From Candidatus Stammera capleta (GTDB lineage Bacteria; Pseudomonadota; Gammaproteobacteria; Enterobacterales; Enterobacteriaceae), in assembly GCA_015134075.1 (NCBI GenBank), contig CP062308.1:201439-265438 (forward strand): a stretch of DNA of 64,000 nucleotides, read 5' to 3'. Under the pieces are notes generated by a model, which worked only from the letters and a program-made list of their open reading frames with translations, did no database searches and was not told where the DNA came from. Positions 37,243 to 51,166 of this stretch are shown here, piece by piece; position 1 is the first letter of the stretch; every line of letters starts with the position of its first letter. The translations under genes were made by a program, and so were the position numbers.

Positions 37243-38802
37243 TTTATTTTTGTATATTATTTTTTTTATTTGTTTATTTTTTAGGATGTATCTATTTTTT
37301 ATTTTTTCTTGTAGTATATATTTTGATATATATTTTATATATTTTTGTATTAATATTGTATTAAATCCAAATTTTCTTAATATATAGTTATTTATAATTC
37401 TATTTGGTTGTTTTTTTATTATATTTTTTGTTATATTATGTATTCTGTATGTTTTTTTTCTTTTTATTATTTTTTCTTGAATTTTTTTATCTATATTACA
37501 TAAATTTATATATCTTATATTTTTTTGTTTTTTTGGTTTTCATATTTTTGAATAATTTAAGATTTTAAATCTTTTATAATATATTTGACTATATATATTT
37601 GTATGTCCAAGAATTTTATATAAAAACATATCTTCATCATATTTTTTTCATTTTTTTTCTTCTTTAAATCATTTTTTTAGTGATATTGATGAATATATAG
37701 ATCTACTATCTTTATATGTACTTTTTTTATTTTTAAAAAATAGTTTTACTCATTTATTAAATGAAGGAGATAAATAATTACTTATTTGTTGATTTTGTGA
37801 TATATATTTTTTTTTTTTTGTTTTATTAATTATATTTTTTATTATTTTTGAATTTCTTAAATCATTTATCTTTTTTATAAAAAAAATATTATCAAATATT
37901 AATATATATATATAATATTTTTTTTTATTTTTTTTTGCTTGACCTTTAAATTTTATTTTTTCTTTATTTTTTGATATTTCAAATTTACCAGTTTTAATTA
38001 TTTCTATCATTCTTCTTCCAGATATTGCTGATAAACAAAATGATAATGATGCTATTTCATTTATTTTATTTAAATTTATATTTGTTGTTAATATATTATA
38101 TATATTTTGTATATAATTTTTATAATTTATTATAATTATATTTTTTTTTTTATTTTTTAGATTTTGATATGATATTTTTTTAAATAGATTAAATTTTCTT
38201 TTTCCTACTTTTAAATGAAATAATATTTCATGATTTATTTTTAATTTTTTTATTTTTTTAAATAATATTTTTCCTTCTTGAATTTTATTTATTATTTTTT
38301 TATTAGATTCAAATCATGATTTTTTTATAAGTTGTTTTGTTTCTTTTTTTCATTCGGGTATTTTTTTAATTATTTTTTTTATTATTTTTTTATTATTTTT
38401 TGAGTCTATTTTTATTTCATTTAGTAATTTTATTAATAAATCTATATTAATTAATTTTTTATTTATTTTTTTTATTTTTAAAAATATATTTTTTATTTTT
38501 TTATTATTAAAAATCAAATTTATTTCTTTTCTAAAATATTTAAATTTTTTTTTAAATATTTTTATTTTTTTTTTTAAAAAATGATGTTTTTTTTCTATGA
38601 ATTGTTTTCTAGCTCTAGATATATATGATATGTATGTATTTAATGATATATTTTTATTTATTTTTTTTTTAAAATTATTTGCTAATTTATTATATATTTT
38701 TGTTTTTTTTGTTTTTGTTATCTTATATCTTTCAATTTTTAAAATATCTTTTTTTAATTTTTTTATATAATAAGAAAAATTTTTTTTTTTAATATTTATC
38801 AT
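37240..38802 (-). CDS. TelN/TelK-family protelomerase (telomere resolvase)
   Basis: Tyrosine-recombinase-fold enzyme that cuts a palindromic site and seals each half into a hairpin telomere. The 520-residue product has a lysine-rich N-terminal part, then LSAISGRRMIEIIKTGKF (first active-site Arg, 263/264), KFKGQAKK (active-site Lys near 290), YKDSRSIYSSI (Arg367), DEDMFLYKILGHTN (His400) and SQIYYKRFKI (nucleophile Tyr409). The Arg-33-His-9-Tyr spacing equals what I recall for TelK (R383, H416, Y425). The enzyme is shorter than TelN/TelK (about 630-640 aa). Four or more Trp codons are TGA, and composition matches neighbouring genes, so it is a long-term resident. The start lies five bases from a 60-bp palindrome. 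Confidence 0.93.
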
Positions 38803-38806
38803 AATT

Positions 38807-38866
38807 ATTATTGTAACATATTATATAAATATACATATGTATATTTATATAATATGTTACAATAAT
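38807..38866. repeat. 60-bp perfect palindrome, candidate telomere resolution site (left end)
   Basis: Thirty-base arms meet at 38836/38837 with no mismatch. The centre is TATACATATGTATA, which has the same TATAC-N4-GTATA plan as the N15/phiKO2 site centre TATACGCGCGTATA. The inner 24 bases of each arm are shared with the second palindrome; the outer six (AATAAT) are those flanking the protelomerase gene. Its position just upstream of the protelomerase gene is like that of telRL beside telN in phage N15. Confidence 0.88.
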
Positions 38867-39007
38867 TGTTTTTATTTCTTATTTTTTATATGATTTTTTT
38901 GTTTTTTAAAATGTAACATATTATATAAATATACATATGTATATTTATATAATATGTTACATTTTAAAAAACAAAAAAATCATATAAAAAATAAGAAATA
39001 AAAACAA
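38866..39007. repeat. 142-bp perfect palindrome, candidate telomere resolution site (right end)
   Basis: Seventy-one-base arms meet at 38936/38937 with no mismatch. The inner 24 bases of each arm are identical to the first palindrome; the outer 47 are a mirrored copy of the sequence that flanks gapA. The palindrome begins at the base where the first ends and stops 21 bases before the gapA stop codon. A mirrored flank this long is what reading around a closed hairpin end would give. Confidence 0.88.
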
Positions 39008-39028
39008 CTACAAATACAAATATTATAA

Positions 39029-40030
<1,002 letters not shown>

Positions 40031-40229
40031 ATTATCTCCTTAAATAAATATATAATTATATATAATAATATATTTAAAACATTTAGTAAAATTATATTAA
40101 TATAATTTTAAAATCTTTATATATATAAATAAATTAAATATAAATAAAATATTATAAATAAATACATAAAAATCTAAAATAAATAAATAATATAAAACTT
40201 TATTAATTTTAATTTATTTATAAAAAAAA

Positions 40230-40694
40230 TTATAAATCATTACGATTAGGATTTTTAGCTGATAAAAAAGCTATCTCATCACATTTATCATTATAAAAAT
40301 TTTTATTATGACTTTTAATCAAATTTCATTTAATTTTATTTTTAAAAAAAATTATTCTATTATATATAATAATTCATAAATCTATATTTTTAATAAACTT
40401 ATTATTAGAATTTCTTCAAAAATTTAATCTTCATAAATAAATTCAATTATTTATACCACTATATAAATAATTACTATCAGTAAAAACATTTAAAAAAAAA
40501 TCAAAATTTATATAACGTAAAATAAAATTTAAAGGTAAAATAATAGCCATTAATTCCATTCTATTATTAGTGGTATAATAATAACCAGCTTTAAAAATTA
40601 TTTCTTTACTATTTATTTTTAAAATAGCAGCGCATCCACCAGGACCTGGATTATTAATGCATGATCCATCAGTATAAACAATTAATTTTAACAT
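40230..40694 (-). CDS. rnhA: ribonuclease HI
   Basis: Degrades RNA in RNA-DNA hybrids. The catalytic acids sit in [28 protein letters not shown] and [14 protein letters not shown], and the C-terminal KCDEIAF keeps the fourth. NIDLWIIIY also matches E. coli RnhA. It is 154 aa, near the E. coli 155, with several TGA-encoded Trp. It is divergent from dnaQ across 40 bases, exactly the enterobacterial arrangement. Confidence 0.95.
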
Positions 40695-40734
40695 ATTAAT
40701 TAAACAATTTATTATACACTATAAATTAAATAAT

Positions 40735-41451
40735 ATGAATATTAAAATAGCGTTAGATATAGAAACAACAGGAATGAATTTAATAGAAAAAAAACATTTT
40801 ATAGGTCATAAAATAATAGAAATAGGAGCGATACAAATTATAAATAGAAAAATAACAAAAAAAAAATTACATTTCTATATAAATCCTATGAGAAAAATAG
40901 AAAAAAAAGCATACGAAATTCATGGAATAAAAAATAATTTCTTAATAGATAAACCAAAATTTAAAGATATTGCAGATAAACTAATAAAATTTATAAAAAA
41001 TAAAGAAATAATTATACATAATGCAAATTTTGATATAGGTTTTATAGAATATGAATTAAAATTAATAAATCATAAAATAAAAAAAATAAAAAATATATGT
41101 AAAATAACAGATACATTATCTATAGCTAGAAAAATATTTCCAAGAAAAAAAAATAATCTAAATGCATTAGCAGAAAGATACAAAATAAATTTAAATGAAA
41201 GAAAAAAACATGGAGCATTAATAGATTCAAAAATATTAGCAAAAGTTTTTTTATACATGACAACAAAACAAAAAAAAATAAATTTTTTAAAAAAAAATAA
41301 AAAAATTCAAAATATAATTTTAAAAAAAAAAAATATTATAAAAAAAAAAAAAAATAAAAAAAAAAAAATAAATAAAAAACATATATATTTTTTAAAATAT
41401 ATAAAAAAAAAATATAAAAAATGTATATGATTAGAAAATAATTATAAATAA
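40735..41451 (+). CDS. dnaQ: DNA polymerase III epsilon (proofreading exonuclease)
   Basis: 3'-5' exonuclease of the replicative polymerase. Exo I is ALDIETTGMN, Exo II is HNANFDIGFIEYEL and Exo III is KKHGALIDSKILAKV, so all catalytic residues are kept. It is 238 aa (E. coli 243), ending WLENNYK after a TGA-encoded Trp. The C-terminal third is almost only lysine, isoleucine and asparagine with long poly-A stretches, so the polymerase-binding tail is degenerate. The rnhA/dnaQ pair is divergent. Confidence 0.93.
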
Positions 41452-41477
41452 TAATAAATTATTAATTAGGAATAAAC

Positions 41478-42843
41478 ATGAATTATATTTCTATTAAAAA
41501 AATACAAAAAATAAAAAATATAAAAAAATACAAAAATAAATTAATAAAAATATATGGATGAATAAAAAATAAAAGATATTCTAATTTAGGAATATTTTTT
41601 ATAGATTTAAAAGATGGATCTTCAATAAAACCTATACAAATAATAGTAAAAAAAAAAAAAATAAAAAAATATACAAAAAATATAAATTGCGGATGCTCAT
41701 TAGAAATAATTGGAATAATAAAAAAAAATAAAAAAAAAAATAAAAATGAAATATATGCTAAAAAAATAAAAATAATAGGAAAAATAGATAATCCAGAAAA
41801 TTATCCAATAAGTTCTAAATACCATTCAATAGAATATTTAAGAAAATATTCACATTTAAGACCGAGAACATTTTTATTTGAATCTATTAACAAAATAAGA
41901 AATACATTAATATATAGTTTACATAAATATCTTCAAACAAAAAATTTTATACTAATACCAACTCCAATAATAACATCTTTAGATACAGAAGGTCATAGTG
42001 AAATGTTTGAAGTAAAAAAAAAAAAAAAAAACAGGAGAAAATTTTTTTAATAAAAAATCTTTTTTAACTGTATCAGGACAACTAAACTTAGAAACACATG
42101 CATGTTGTTTATCAAATGTATACAATATAGGACCAACATTTAGAGCAGAAAATTCAAATACAAAAAAACATTTATGTGAATTCTGAATGTTAGAAATAGA
42201 AACAGTATTTAAAAAAATAAATGAAATCATAAAAATATCTAAAAATATATTATCATATAGTTTAAAACAAATATTAAAAAAAAATAAAGAAGAATTAATA
42301 TATATATCAAAATATACAAAAAAAGAAAATATTGAAAATATAAAAAAAATAATAAATAAAGAATTTATAAAAATAACATATAAAAAAGCTATAAAAATAT
42401 TAAAAGAAAACCAAAAATTATTTATAGATAAAATAAAATGAGGAAAAGATATATCAACAGAACAAGAAAATTTTTTAACAATAAAATATTTCAAATCTCC
42501 TATTATTATTATAAATCATCCAAAAAATATAAAACCATTTTATATGAAAATAAATAAAGATAATAAAACAGTATCATCAATGGATATAATATTACCTAAA
42601 ATCGGAGAAATAATAGGAGGCTCAGAAAGAGAAAATAATATAAATAAACTAGACAAAAATATAAAAAATAAAAAATTAAATATAAAAAAATACTGATGAT
42701 ATAGAGATTTAAGAATATATGGAACAATACCTCATTCTGGATTAGGATTAGGTATAGAAAGATTATTAATGTATATAACAAATATAACTAATATAAGAGA
42801 TATAATACCATTTCCAAGATATGTAAATTATATAGAATTTTAA
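41478..42843 (+). CDS. asnS: asparaginyl-tRNA synthetase, frame broken in a poly-A run
   Basis: Class II synthetase charging tRNA-Asn. The first frame runs from MNYISIKKI through [29 protein letters not shown] and [21 protein letters not shown], then enters an 18-A run and meets TAA at 42048. One frame over, the gene continues [53 protein letters not shown] and [14 protein letters not shown] to TAA at 42841. Corrected length is about 454 aa (E. coli 466). All motifs 1-3 are intact, so the gene looks functional if the run is corrected. TTAGGA precedes the start. Confidence 0.93.
42014..42031 (+). other. 18-A homopolymer causing the asnS frame change
   Basis: Eighteen consecutive A residues join the two asnS frames. 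RNA polymerase slippage on such runs is known in Buchnera and Blochmannia to restore part of the messages. The count may also be a sequencing error, since homopolymers of this length are hard to call. Confidence 0.7.
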
Positions 42844-42868
42844 CATAATTTAATAACATAAATAAATA

Positions 42869-42897
42869 TTGTTAATATTACATTAAATTTATATAAT
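42869..42897 (+). promoter_or_regulatory. candidate sigma70 promoter of the porin gene
   Basis: TTGTTA and TATAAT are separated by 17 bases, the ideal spacing, 43 bases upstream of the porin ATG, which has AAAAAGGA as its ribosome site. At this base composition TATAAT arises often by chance, so spacing and position carry the call. Confidence 0.5.
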
Positions 42898-42939
42898 AAT
42901 ATAAATTATTAAATAAATCAATTAAAAAGGAAAAAAGTA

Positions 42940-44076
42940 ATGAACATTATAAAAAAATATAATTTTATATTAATAACTACAATATTAATTATGCAAACAG
43001 CACAAGCTATGCAATTAATTAATAATAAAGATATTAATATAAATATTAATGGATCAATACAATCTTCTGATACATATAATATAAATAAAAAAATAAATGA
43101 TAAAATTGATTCATCAATAACATTAATATTAGATGGAAAGAGTAAAACAAAAAATGGAATATCAATATTTGGAAAATTACAAAATAATATAGATTTAAAC
43201 TTAAAAAATATAAACAAAAAAATAGATACACAAATAGCTTATATAGGAATTAAACATAAAAATTTAGGTGAAATAAACTACGGTAAAAATCAAGAAAATC
43301 TAAATAATACTTTATCATATACATCAGATGTTTTAAATAAAAGTAAACTATTAAAAGATAATAATATAACTGGAATAAATAATAATTTTTTTACATATAA
43401 AAAAGAATTTAAATTTAATAAAAATAATCCATATATTAAAAACATAATATTTATAAGTCAATATCAAGGAAAAAATAATATAGGTAATTCAATAGAAGAC
43501 ATATCAAAATCATCAGAAAATAGATGGGGAGTAACTTATAATATAAATACTAAATATGGAATAGATTTATCAACATCATATAGTAAAAAAGAATATGATA
43601 ATAGACAAACAGATAATAAATTTAAAGAAGATAAAACAGGAACAGCTTGAACAAGTGGAATAAAATATAATTTAAACAACATATATTTAGCTTCTACTTA
43701 CACAATAGGTAAAAATATAACTCCAATATCAATAATTAATGATAGAATTAATAATTCTAAATATATATATAGTAAAAATAGTAAAAATATAAGTATAGTA
43801 GCAAAATATGATTTTAATTTTGGATTAACTCCAATATTTGGATATGTACAAACAACAGCAAATAATTCAAATATTAATAAAATAAATCATTACGAAAAAA
43901 AACCTTCAAATATAGATATAGAAAAATATTTTGATATAGGAACAATATATAATTTTAATAAATCATTATATGGATATATAGATTATAAAATAGACCAAAC
44001 AAATAATATAAATAAAAATACAAATATATATAATAAGGATGATATATTTTCTTTAGGATTTGTATATAAATTTTAA
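42940..44076 (+). CDS. OmpF/OmpC-type general porin
   Basis: Outer-membrane trimeric porin for passive entry of small solutes. A signal peptide (about residues 1-23, ending in TAQA) precedes a beta-strand-rich barrel. GSIQSSDTY, FGKLQNNIDLNL, YIGIKHKNLGEINYGKNQ, TGINNNFFTYKKEF and the end YFDIGTIYNFNKSLYGYIDYKI...FSLGFVYKF follow the OmpF/OmpC pattern, with the terminal Phe needed for outer-membrane assembly. It is 378 aa. Trp codons include one TGA (near 43648) and TGG. asnS precedes it, as in E. coli where asnS neighbours ompF. A hairpin terminator follows. Confidence 0.9.
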
Positions 44077-44081
44077 AATTA

Positions 44082-44105
44082 CCCTCTTTTAAAAATAAAA
44101 GAGGG
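44082..44105. terminator. hairpin between porin and tRNA-Arg
   Basis: A nine-bp perfect stem (CCCTCTTTT / AAAAGAGGG) with a six-base loop lies five bases past the porin stop and just beyond the 3' end of the convergent tRNA-Arg. On the minus strand it is followed by TAATTTTAAAATTT. It probably terminates one or both transcripts. Confidence 0.6.
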
Positions 44106-44108
44106 AAA

Positions 44109-44181
44109 TACATCCGAGAGGATTTGAACCCCTGACCGCTCGGTTCGTAGCCGAGTACTCTATCCACTGAGTTACGGATGC
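44109..44181 (-). tRNA. tRNA-Arg(ACG)
   Basis: Reverse-strand cloverleaf with anticodon ACG in CTCGGCTACGAACCGAG, acceptor GCATCCG/CGGATGT giving a terminal G1-U72 pair, discriminator A. It is close to E. coli tRNA-Arg(ACG); ACG normally becomes inosine-containing ICG through TadA. In the enterobacterial order it follows csrA and tRNA-Ser(GCT). CCA is not encoded. Confidence 0.93.
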
Positions 44182-44188
44182 TTAAAAT

Positions 44189-44273
44189 CGATGAGAGAGG
44201 GATTCGAACCCTCGATGCTTTTAAACATTCTCCCTTAGCAGAGGAGCGCCTTAAACCACTCGACCATCTCATC
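44189..44273 (-). tRNA. tRNA-Ser(GCT)
   Basis: Class II tRNA with a long variable arm, acceptor GATGAGA/TCTCATC, discriminator G, anticodon GCT in CTCCTCTGCTAAGGGAG. It matches E. coli tRNA-Ser(GCT) and lies between csrA and tRNA-Arg(ACG), as in the serV-argV region of enterobacteria. Confidence 0.95.
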
Positions 44274-44280
44274 TATATAT

Positions 44281-44463
44281 TTATTTATTTTCTAATTTTT
44301 TTTTCTTATTAATTTTTATATAAATTTCTTTTCTATAAATAGAAATCTCTTTAGGAGCATTAATACCTACACGAACTTGATTTCCTTTAATACCTAAAAT
44401 TGTAACCACTATTTTATCATCTATTATTAATGTTTCACCAATCCTACGAGTTAAAATAAGCAT
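44281..44463 (-). CDS. csrA: carbon storage regulator CsrA
   Basis: RNA-binding regulator of translation and carbon flow. [42 protein letters not shown] give the full conserved fold including the RNA-contact residues; only the tail ([11 protein letters not shown]) is altered. It is 60 aa (E. coli 61). AAGGAA precedes the ATG. It follows alaS, as in E. coli. Keeping this global regulator in so small a genome is notable. Confidence 0.96.
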   Translation of the reverse strand: MLILTRRIGETLIIDDKIVVTILGIKGNQVRVGINAPKEISIYRKEIYIKINKKKKLENK

Positions 44464-44482
44464 CTAATAATTCCTTAAAATT

Positions 44483-47456
<2,974 letters not shown>

Positions 47457-48101
47457 TTATAATATATTTTTTATTAAATTAATTATTTTAAATGATATTA
47501 CTTTAATATCATTATTTGCATCTATAACATAATAATAATTCTTTTTTTTATAATTTAAAAATTTTTTTTTATAAAAACATCTTAAATATATTAATTCATA
47601 ATAATATATAGATAATCTTTTCTTAATAATTCTATAATTACTATCATCTTCTCTACGAACAATTTTTTCTCCAGTAATATCATCTAAACCATAATTTTTA
47701 GGAGGATTATTTAATAAATGATAAACCCTACCAGATTTTAAATGTATTCTTCTTCCTAATAAACGTTGAAATATTATTTTTTCATCAATTCTTAATTCTA
47801 TAACACAATCAATATTTAAAAAATTTAAAGATTTAGCTTGTATTATATTTCTAGGAAAACCGTCCAACAAATAACCATATTCAGAATAATTATTTTTAAT
47901 AAAATCTCTAACTATATCTAATATTATATTATTAGATATTAAAACACCTGAAGAAAGTATATTCTTTATATAAAAATTTTCTAAAGAATATTTTCTTAAA
48001 ATATCACCTAAAGATATTAATTTTAAATTAAAATTATCAACTATAAATCTAGACTGAGTTCCTTTTCCAGACCCAGGAGGTCCAAATAAAATAATATTCA
48101 T
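47457..48101 (-). CDS. adk: adenylate kinase
   Basis: Balances AMP, ADP and ATP. The P-loop is GPPGSGKGTQS; GYLLDGFPRNIIQAK and GRRIHLKSGRVYHLLNNPPK (LID domain without zinc cysteines) match E. coli Adk. It is 214 aa, exactly the E. coli length. The order htpG-adk is enterobacterial; in E. coli the order is recR-htpG-adk, and recR is missing here. Confidence 0.96.
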   Translation of the reverse strand: MNIILFGPPGSGKGTQSRFIVDNFNLKLISLGDILRKYSLENFYIKNILSSGVLISNNIILDIVRDFIKNNYSEYGYLLDGFPRNIIQAKSLNFLNIDCVIELRIDEKIIFQRLLGRRIHLKSGRVYHLLNNPPKNYGLDDITGEKIVRREDDSNYRIIKKRLSIYYYELIYLRCFYKKKFLNYKKKNYYYVIDANNDIKVISFKIINLIKNIL

Positions 48102-48114
48102 ACAAATCTTTAAA

Positions 48115-49989
48115 TTACTTAATTAAAAATTTAGAAATTAAATTATTACTTAAATTAATAAATTCAACAGGATTTTCTAAAGTATTCATTTCAATTAATA
48201 AAGCTTGATAATATAAATAATATATTCATTTTTTAAATAAATTATCATCAATTATACTATTTATATATTTTATTAATATATGATTACAATTAATTTCTAA
48301 TAAATATTTTATTTTAGGAACTTTTTTACCAACAGAAGTTAATAATTTTAACATTTGAGTACTCATTTCACCAGAAGAAGTAGTAACAACAACTGGATAA
48401 TTATCTAATTTATCAGTTAATTTAACATCCTTAACTAAATCTCCTAAAATAAACTTAATTCTTTTAATTAAATTAGAAAAACAATCTTTATTTAAACTAT
48501 ATAAATTTGATTTTTTTAAAGAAACTATTTTAGTATCATTAGAATCATTTTTATTAATAGAAACTAATTTTATTCCTTTAAAATCATTTAAATAAATCAT
48601 CATCCATTCATCTATTTTTTCATACATTAATAAAACTTCTATTTTTTTTTTTTTATAAATCTCTAAATGAGGACTATTTATACAAGATAAATAATTATCA
48701 GATATAATATAATAAATTTTATCTTGACCTACATTCATACGATTTAAATAATCCTCTAAAGATGTATATTCATTTTTATTATTATAAAAAGTAGTAGAAA
48801 ATCTTAATAATAATGATATATTATAACGATTAGATTCATCTTCAGCTAAACCTTCTTTAAATATATTACCAAAATTTTTCCAAAAAATATTATATTTAAC
48901 AGTATTTTTAGATAATTTTATTAACATTTTTAAAATAATTTTAGTAATAGATAAATATAATTTATTTATAAAATTACTTTCTTGTAATATTTCACGAGAA
49001 ATATTTAAAGATAAATAATTAGAATCTATAATTCCTTGAACAAATCTTAAATAAAAAGGAATAATTTTAGAAATTCCTTCCATTATAAAAACTTTTCTAA
49101 TATATAATTTAACACCATTTTTATATTCATCTCTGTTTCATATATTTCAAGGAGCAGTATCAGGTATATACAATAAACTTGTATACTCATTTTTACCTTC
49201 AACTTTATTATGAGATCAAATCAAAGGAGAACCTAAATTACTAACTAAAGATTTATAAAATTCTATATACTCTTTATCAGAAATATTATTTTTAGATTTT
49301 GTTCATAATGCATCAGAAATATTAATTTTTTTTCATATAAAATTATTACTACCTTTATATAAAATTCTATATTTTATAGGAAAACTTACATAATTGGAAT
49401 ATTTTTTAATAATATTTATTATAACATCTTTATTTAAATATTCTTTACATTCATTTTTTATATATAAAATAACATCAGTTCCAATAAAAGATTTATCTTT
49501 ATTACTTATAATATATTTACCTTGTCCATCTGATTCTCATAAAACAGAATCATTTTCTTTACATTTAACAGATCTAGTGTGAACTAAAACTTTATCAGAA
49601 ACCATAAAAGAAGAATAAAAACCAACCCCAAATTGACCAATAATATTAGATTCAGAATTACCTAATTTATCCCCAAAATTTTTTAAAAATTCTTTAGTTC
49701 CAGATTTAGCGATAGTACCTAAATTATTAATAACTTCTTCCTTAGTCATTCCAATTCCGTTATCACTAACAGTTAAAATATTATCATCAATAGAAATTTT
49801 TATACAATATTCATTATTATTAGATAAATTATTAAAATTTAAATAATAAAATTTTAATTTATCCAAAGCATCACAAGAATTAGATATTAATTCTCTCAAA
49901 AATATTTCTTTATTAGAATAAAGAGAATTAATCATTAAATTTAACAATTGTTTAATTTCAGATTGAAACAAATAAGTTTTTTTATTCAT
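48115..49989 (-). CDS. htpG: Hsp90-family chaperone HtpG
   Basis: ATP-dependent chaperone. The GHKL domain has [32 protein letters not shown] and [14 protein letters not shown]; the middle and C-terminal domains keep [17 protein letters not shown] and STGEMSTQM-type [14 protein letters not shown]. It is 624 aa, the E. coli length. TGA-encoded Trp residues interrupt simple reading of the middle domain. It lies between dnaX and adk. Retention suggests a need to buffer destabilised proteins. Confidence 0.95.
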
Positions 49990-50062
49990 TTATATAAAAT
50001 CCCAAATTTAAAAAAATATTAAATAATTTAAAACAAAATTATTATAACATATTTAATAAATA

Positions 50063-51160
50063 TTATTTATAATTATAAGAAAAAGCTTTCATAATATAAA
50101 ATTCAAAAATAAAACGTTCATTAAAAGAATTAGAAATATCTTTTCTACATTTTAAAAAAATATCATAATAAAAATTTATATCATTTAAAGATAAAATATT
50201 TTTAAATTTATATAATATATTTATATAATTTTTATTTTTTATAATTTTCAATATATATTCAGGAAAAATTTTAATTAAAAATAAATTAAATAATATTTTT
50301 AATAAATTTAAAATAAAAATATTATAATTTATATTTTTAAAAAAAAATTTTTCTATTAAAAAAAATATTTTTTTATTTTTTAAAAATAAATATTTTAAAA
50401 ATAAAAAAATTCATTTATCACTTAATATATTTAATAATTTATTAACATCTTTTATTAAAATTTTATTATTACCATTTAATAAAAATAATTGTTCTGTCAA
50501 CATCAAAGCATCACGCATACTTCCATTACAATGAATAGAAATTATTTTTAAAACATTTTTACTAAAAAAAATCTTTTCTTTATTTAAAATAAATTTTAAA
50601 CGATTTATAATATAATATTTTTTTATAGGAATTAAATTAAAAACCATAGATCTTGATAAAATAGTATCAGGAATTTTATGAAATTCAGTTGTAGCTAATA
50701 TAAACTTAGAATATTCAGGAGGTTCTTCTAAAACTTTTAATAAAGAATTAAAACTATAACGTGATAACATATGAACTTCATCAATTATATAAACTTTATA
50801 TTTCATATTTATAGGTAAATAATTTACTTTATCAAAAACATCTTTTATATCATCTATTTTAGTTTTAGAAGCAGCATCTATTTCTATAACATCTACACAT
50901 TTAACACTATCTATACTTAAACAAAACTTACATATACAACAAGGATTAGAAGTAATACCATTAATACAATTAAAACTTTTAGCTAATATTCTAGCCAAAC
51001 TTGTTTTACCAATACCTTGAATTCCATAAAATAAATAAACATTATATATTTTTTTAATTTTTAAACTATTCTTTAAAATACTAACAACTTTATTTTGACC
51101 TATAAAATCATTAAAATTCTTAGGTCTTCATTTTAAAGCAAAAATACGATTACTTTTCAT
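50063..51160 (-). CDS. dnaX: DNA polymerase III clamp-loader subunit (gamma-like)
   Basis: AAA+ motor of the clamp loader. It begins MKSNRIFALKWRPKNFNDFIG (Trp from TGA), with Walker A GIQGIGKTSLARILAK, the four-Cys zinc module (CINGITSNPCCICKFC), IEIDAASKTKIDD, YIIDEVHMLSRYSF and the sensor SRSMVF. It is 365 aa; E. coli tau is 643 and gamma 431, so everything after domain III is gone. No frameshift signal is needed. The tau C-terminus that binds the polymerase core and DnaB is missing. Confidence 0.93.
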
Positions 51161-51166
51161 AAAAAT

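Noticed and set aside
37240..38802. Topoisomerase I (topA) as identity for the gene beside the palindromes
   Set aside because: No Toprim motif or topoisomerase signatures are present; the Arg/Lys/Arg/His/Tyr set and DED...LGH...Y block fit telomere resolvases.
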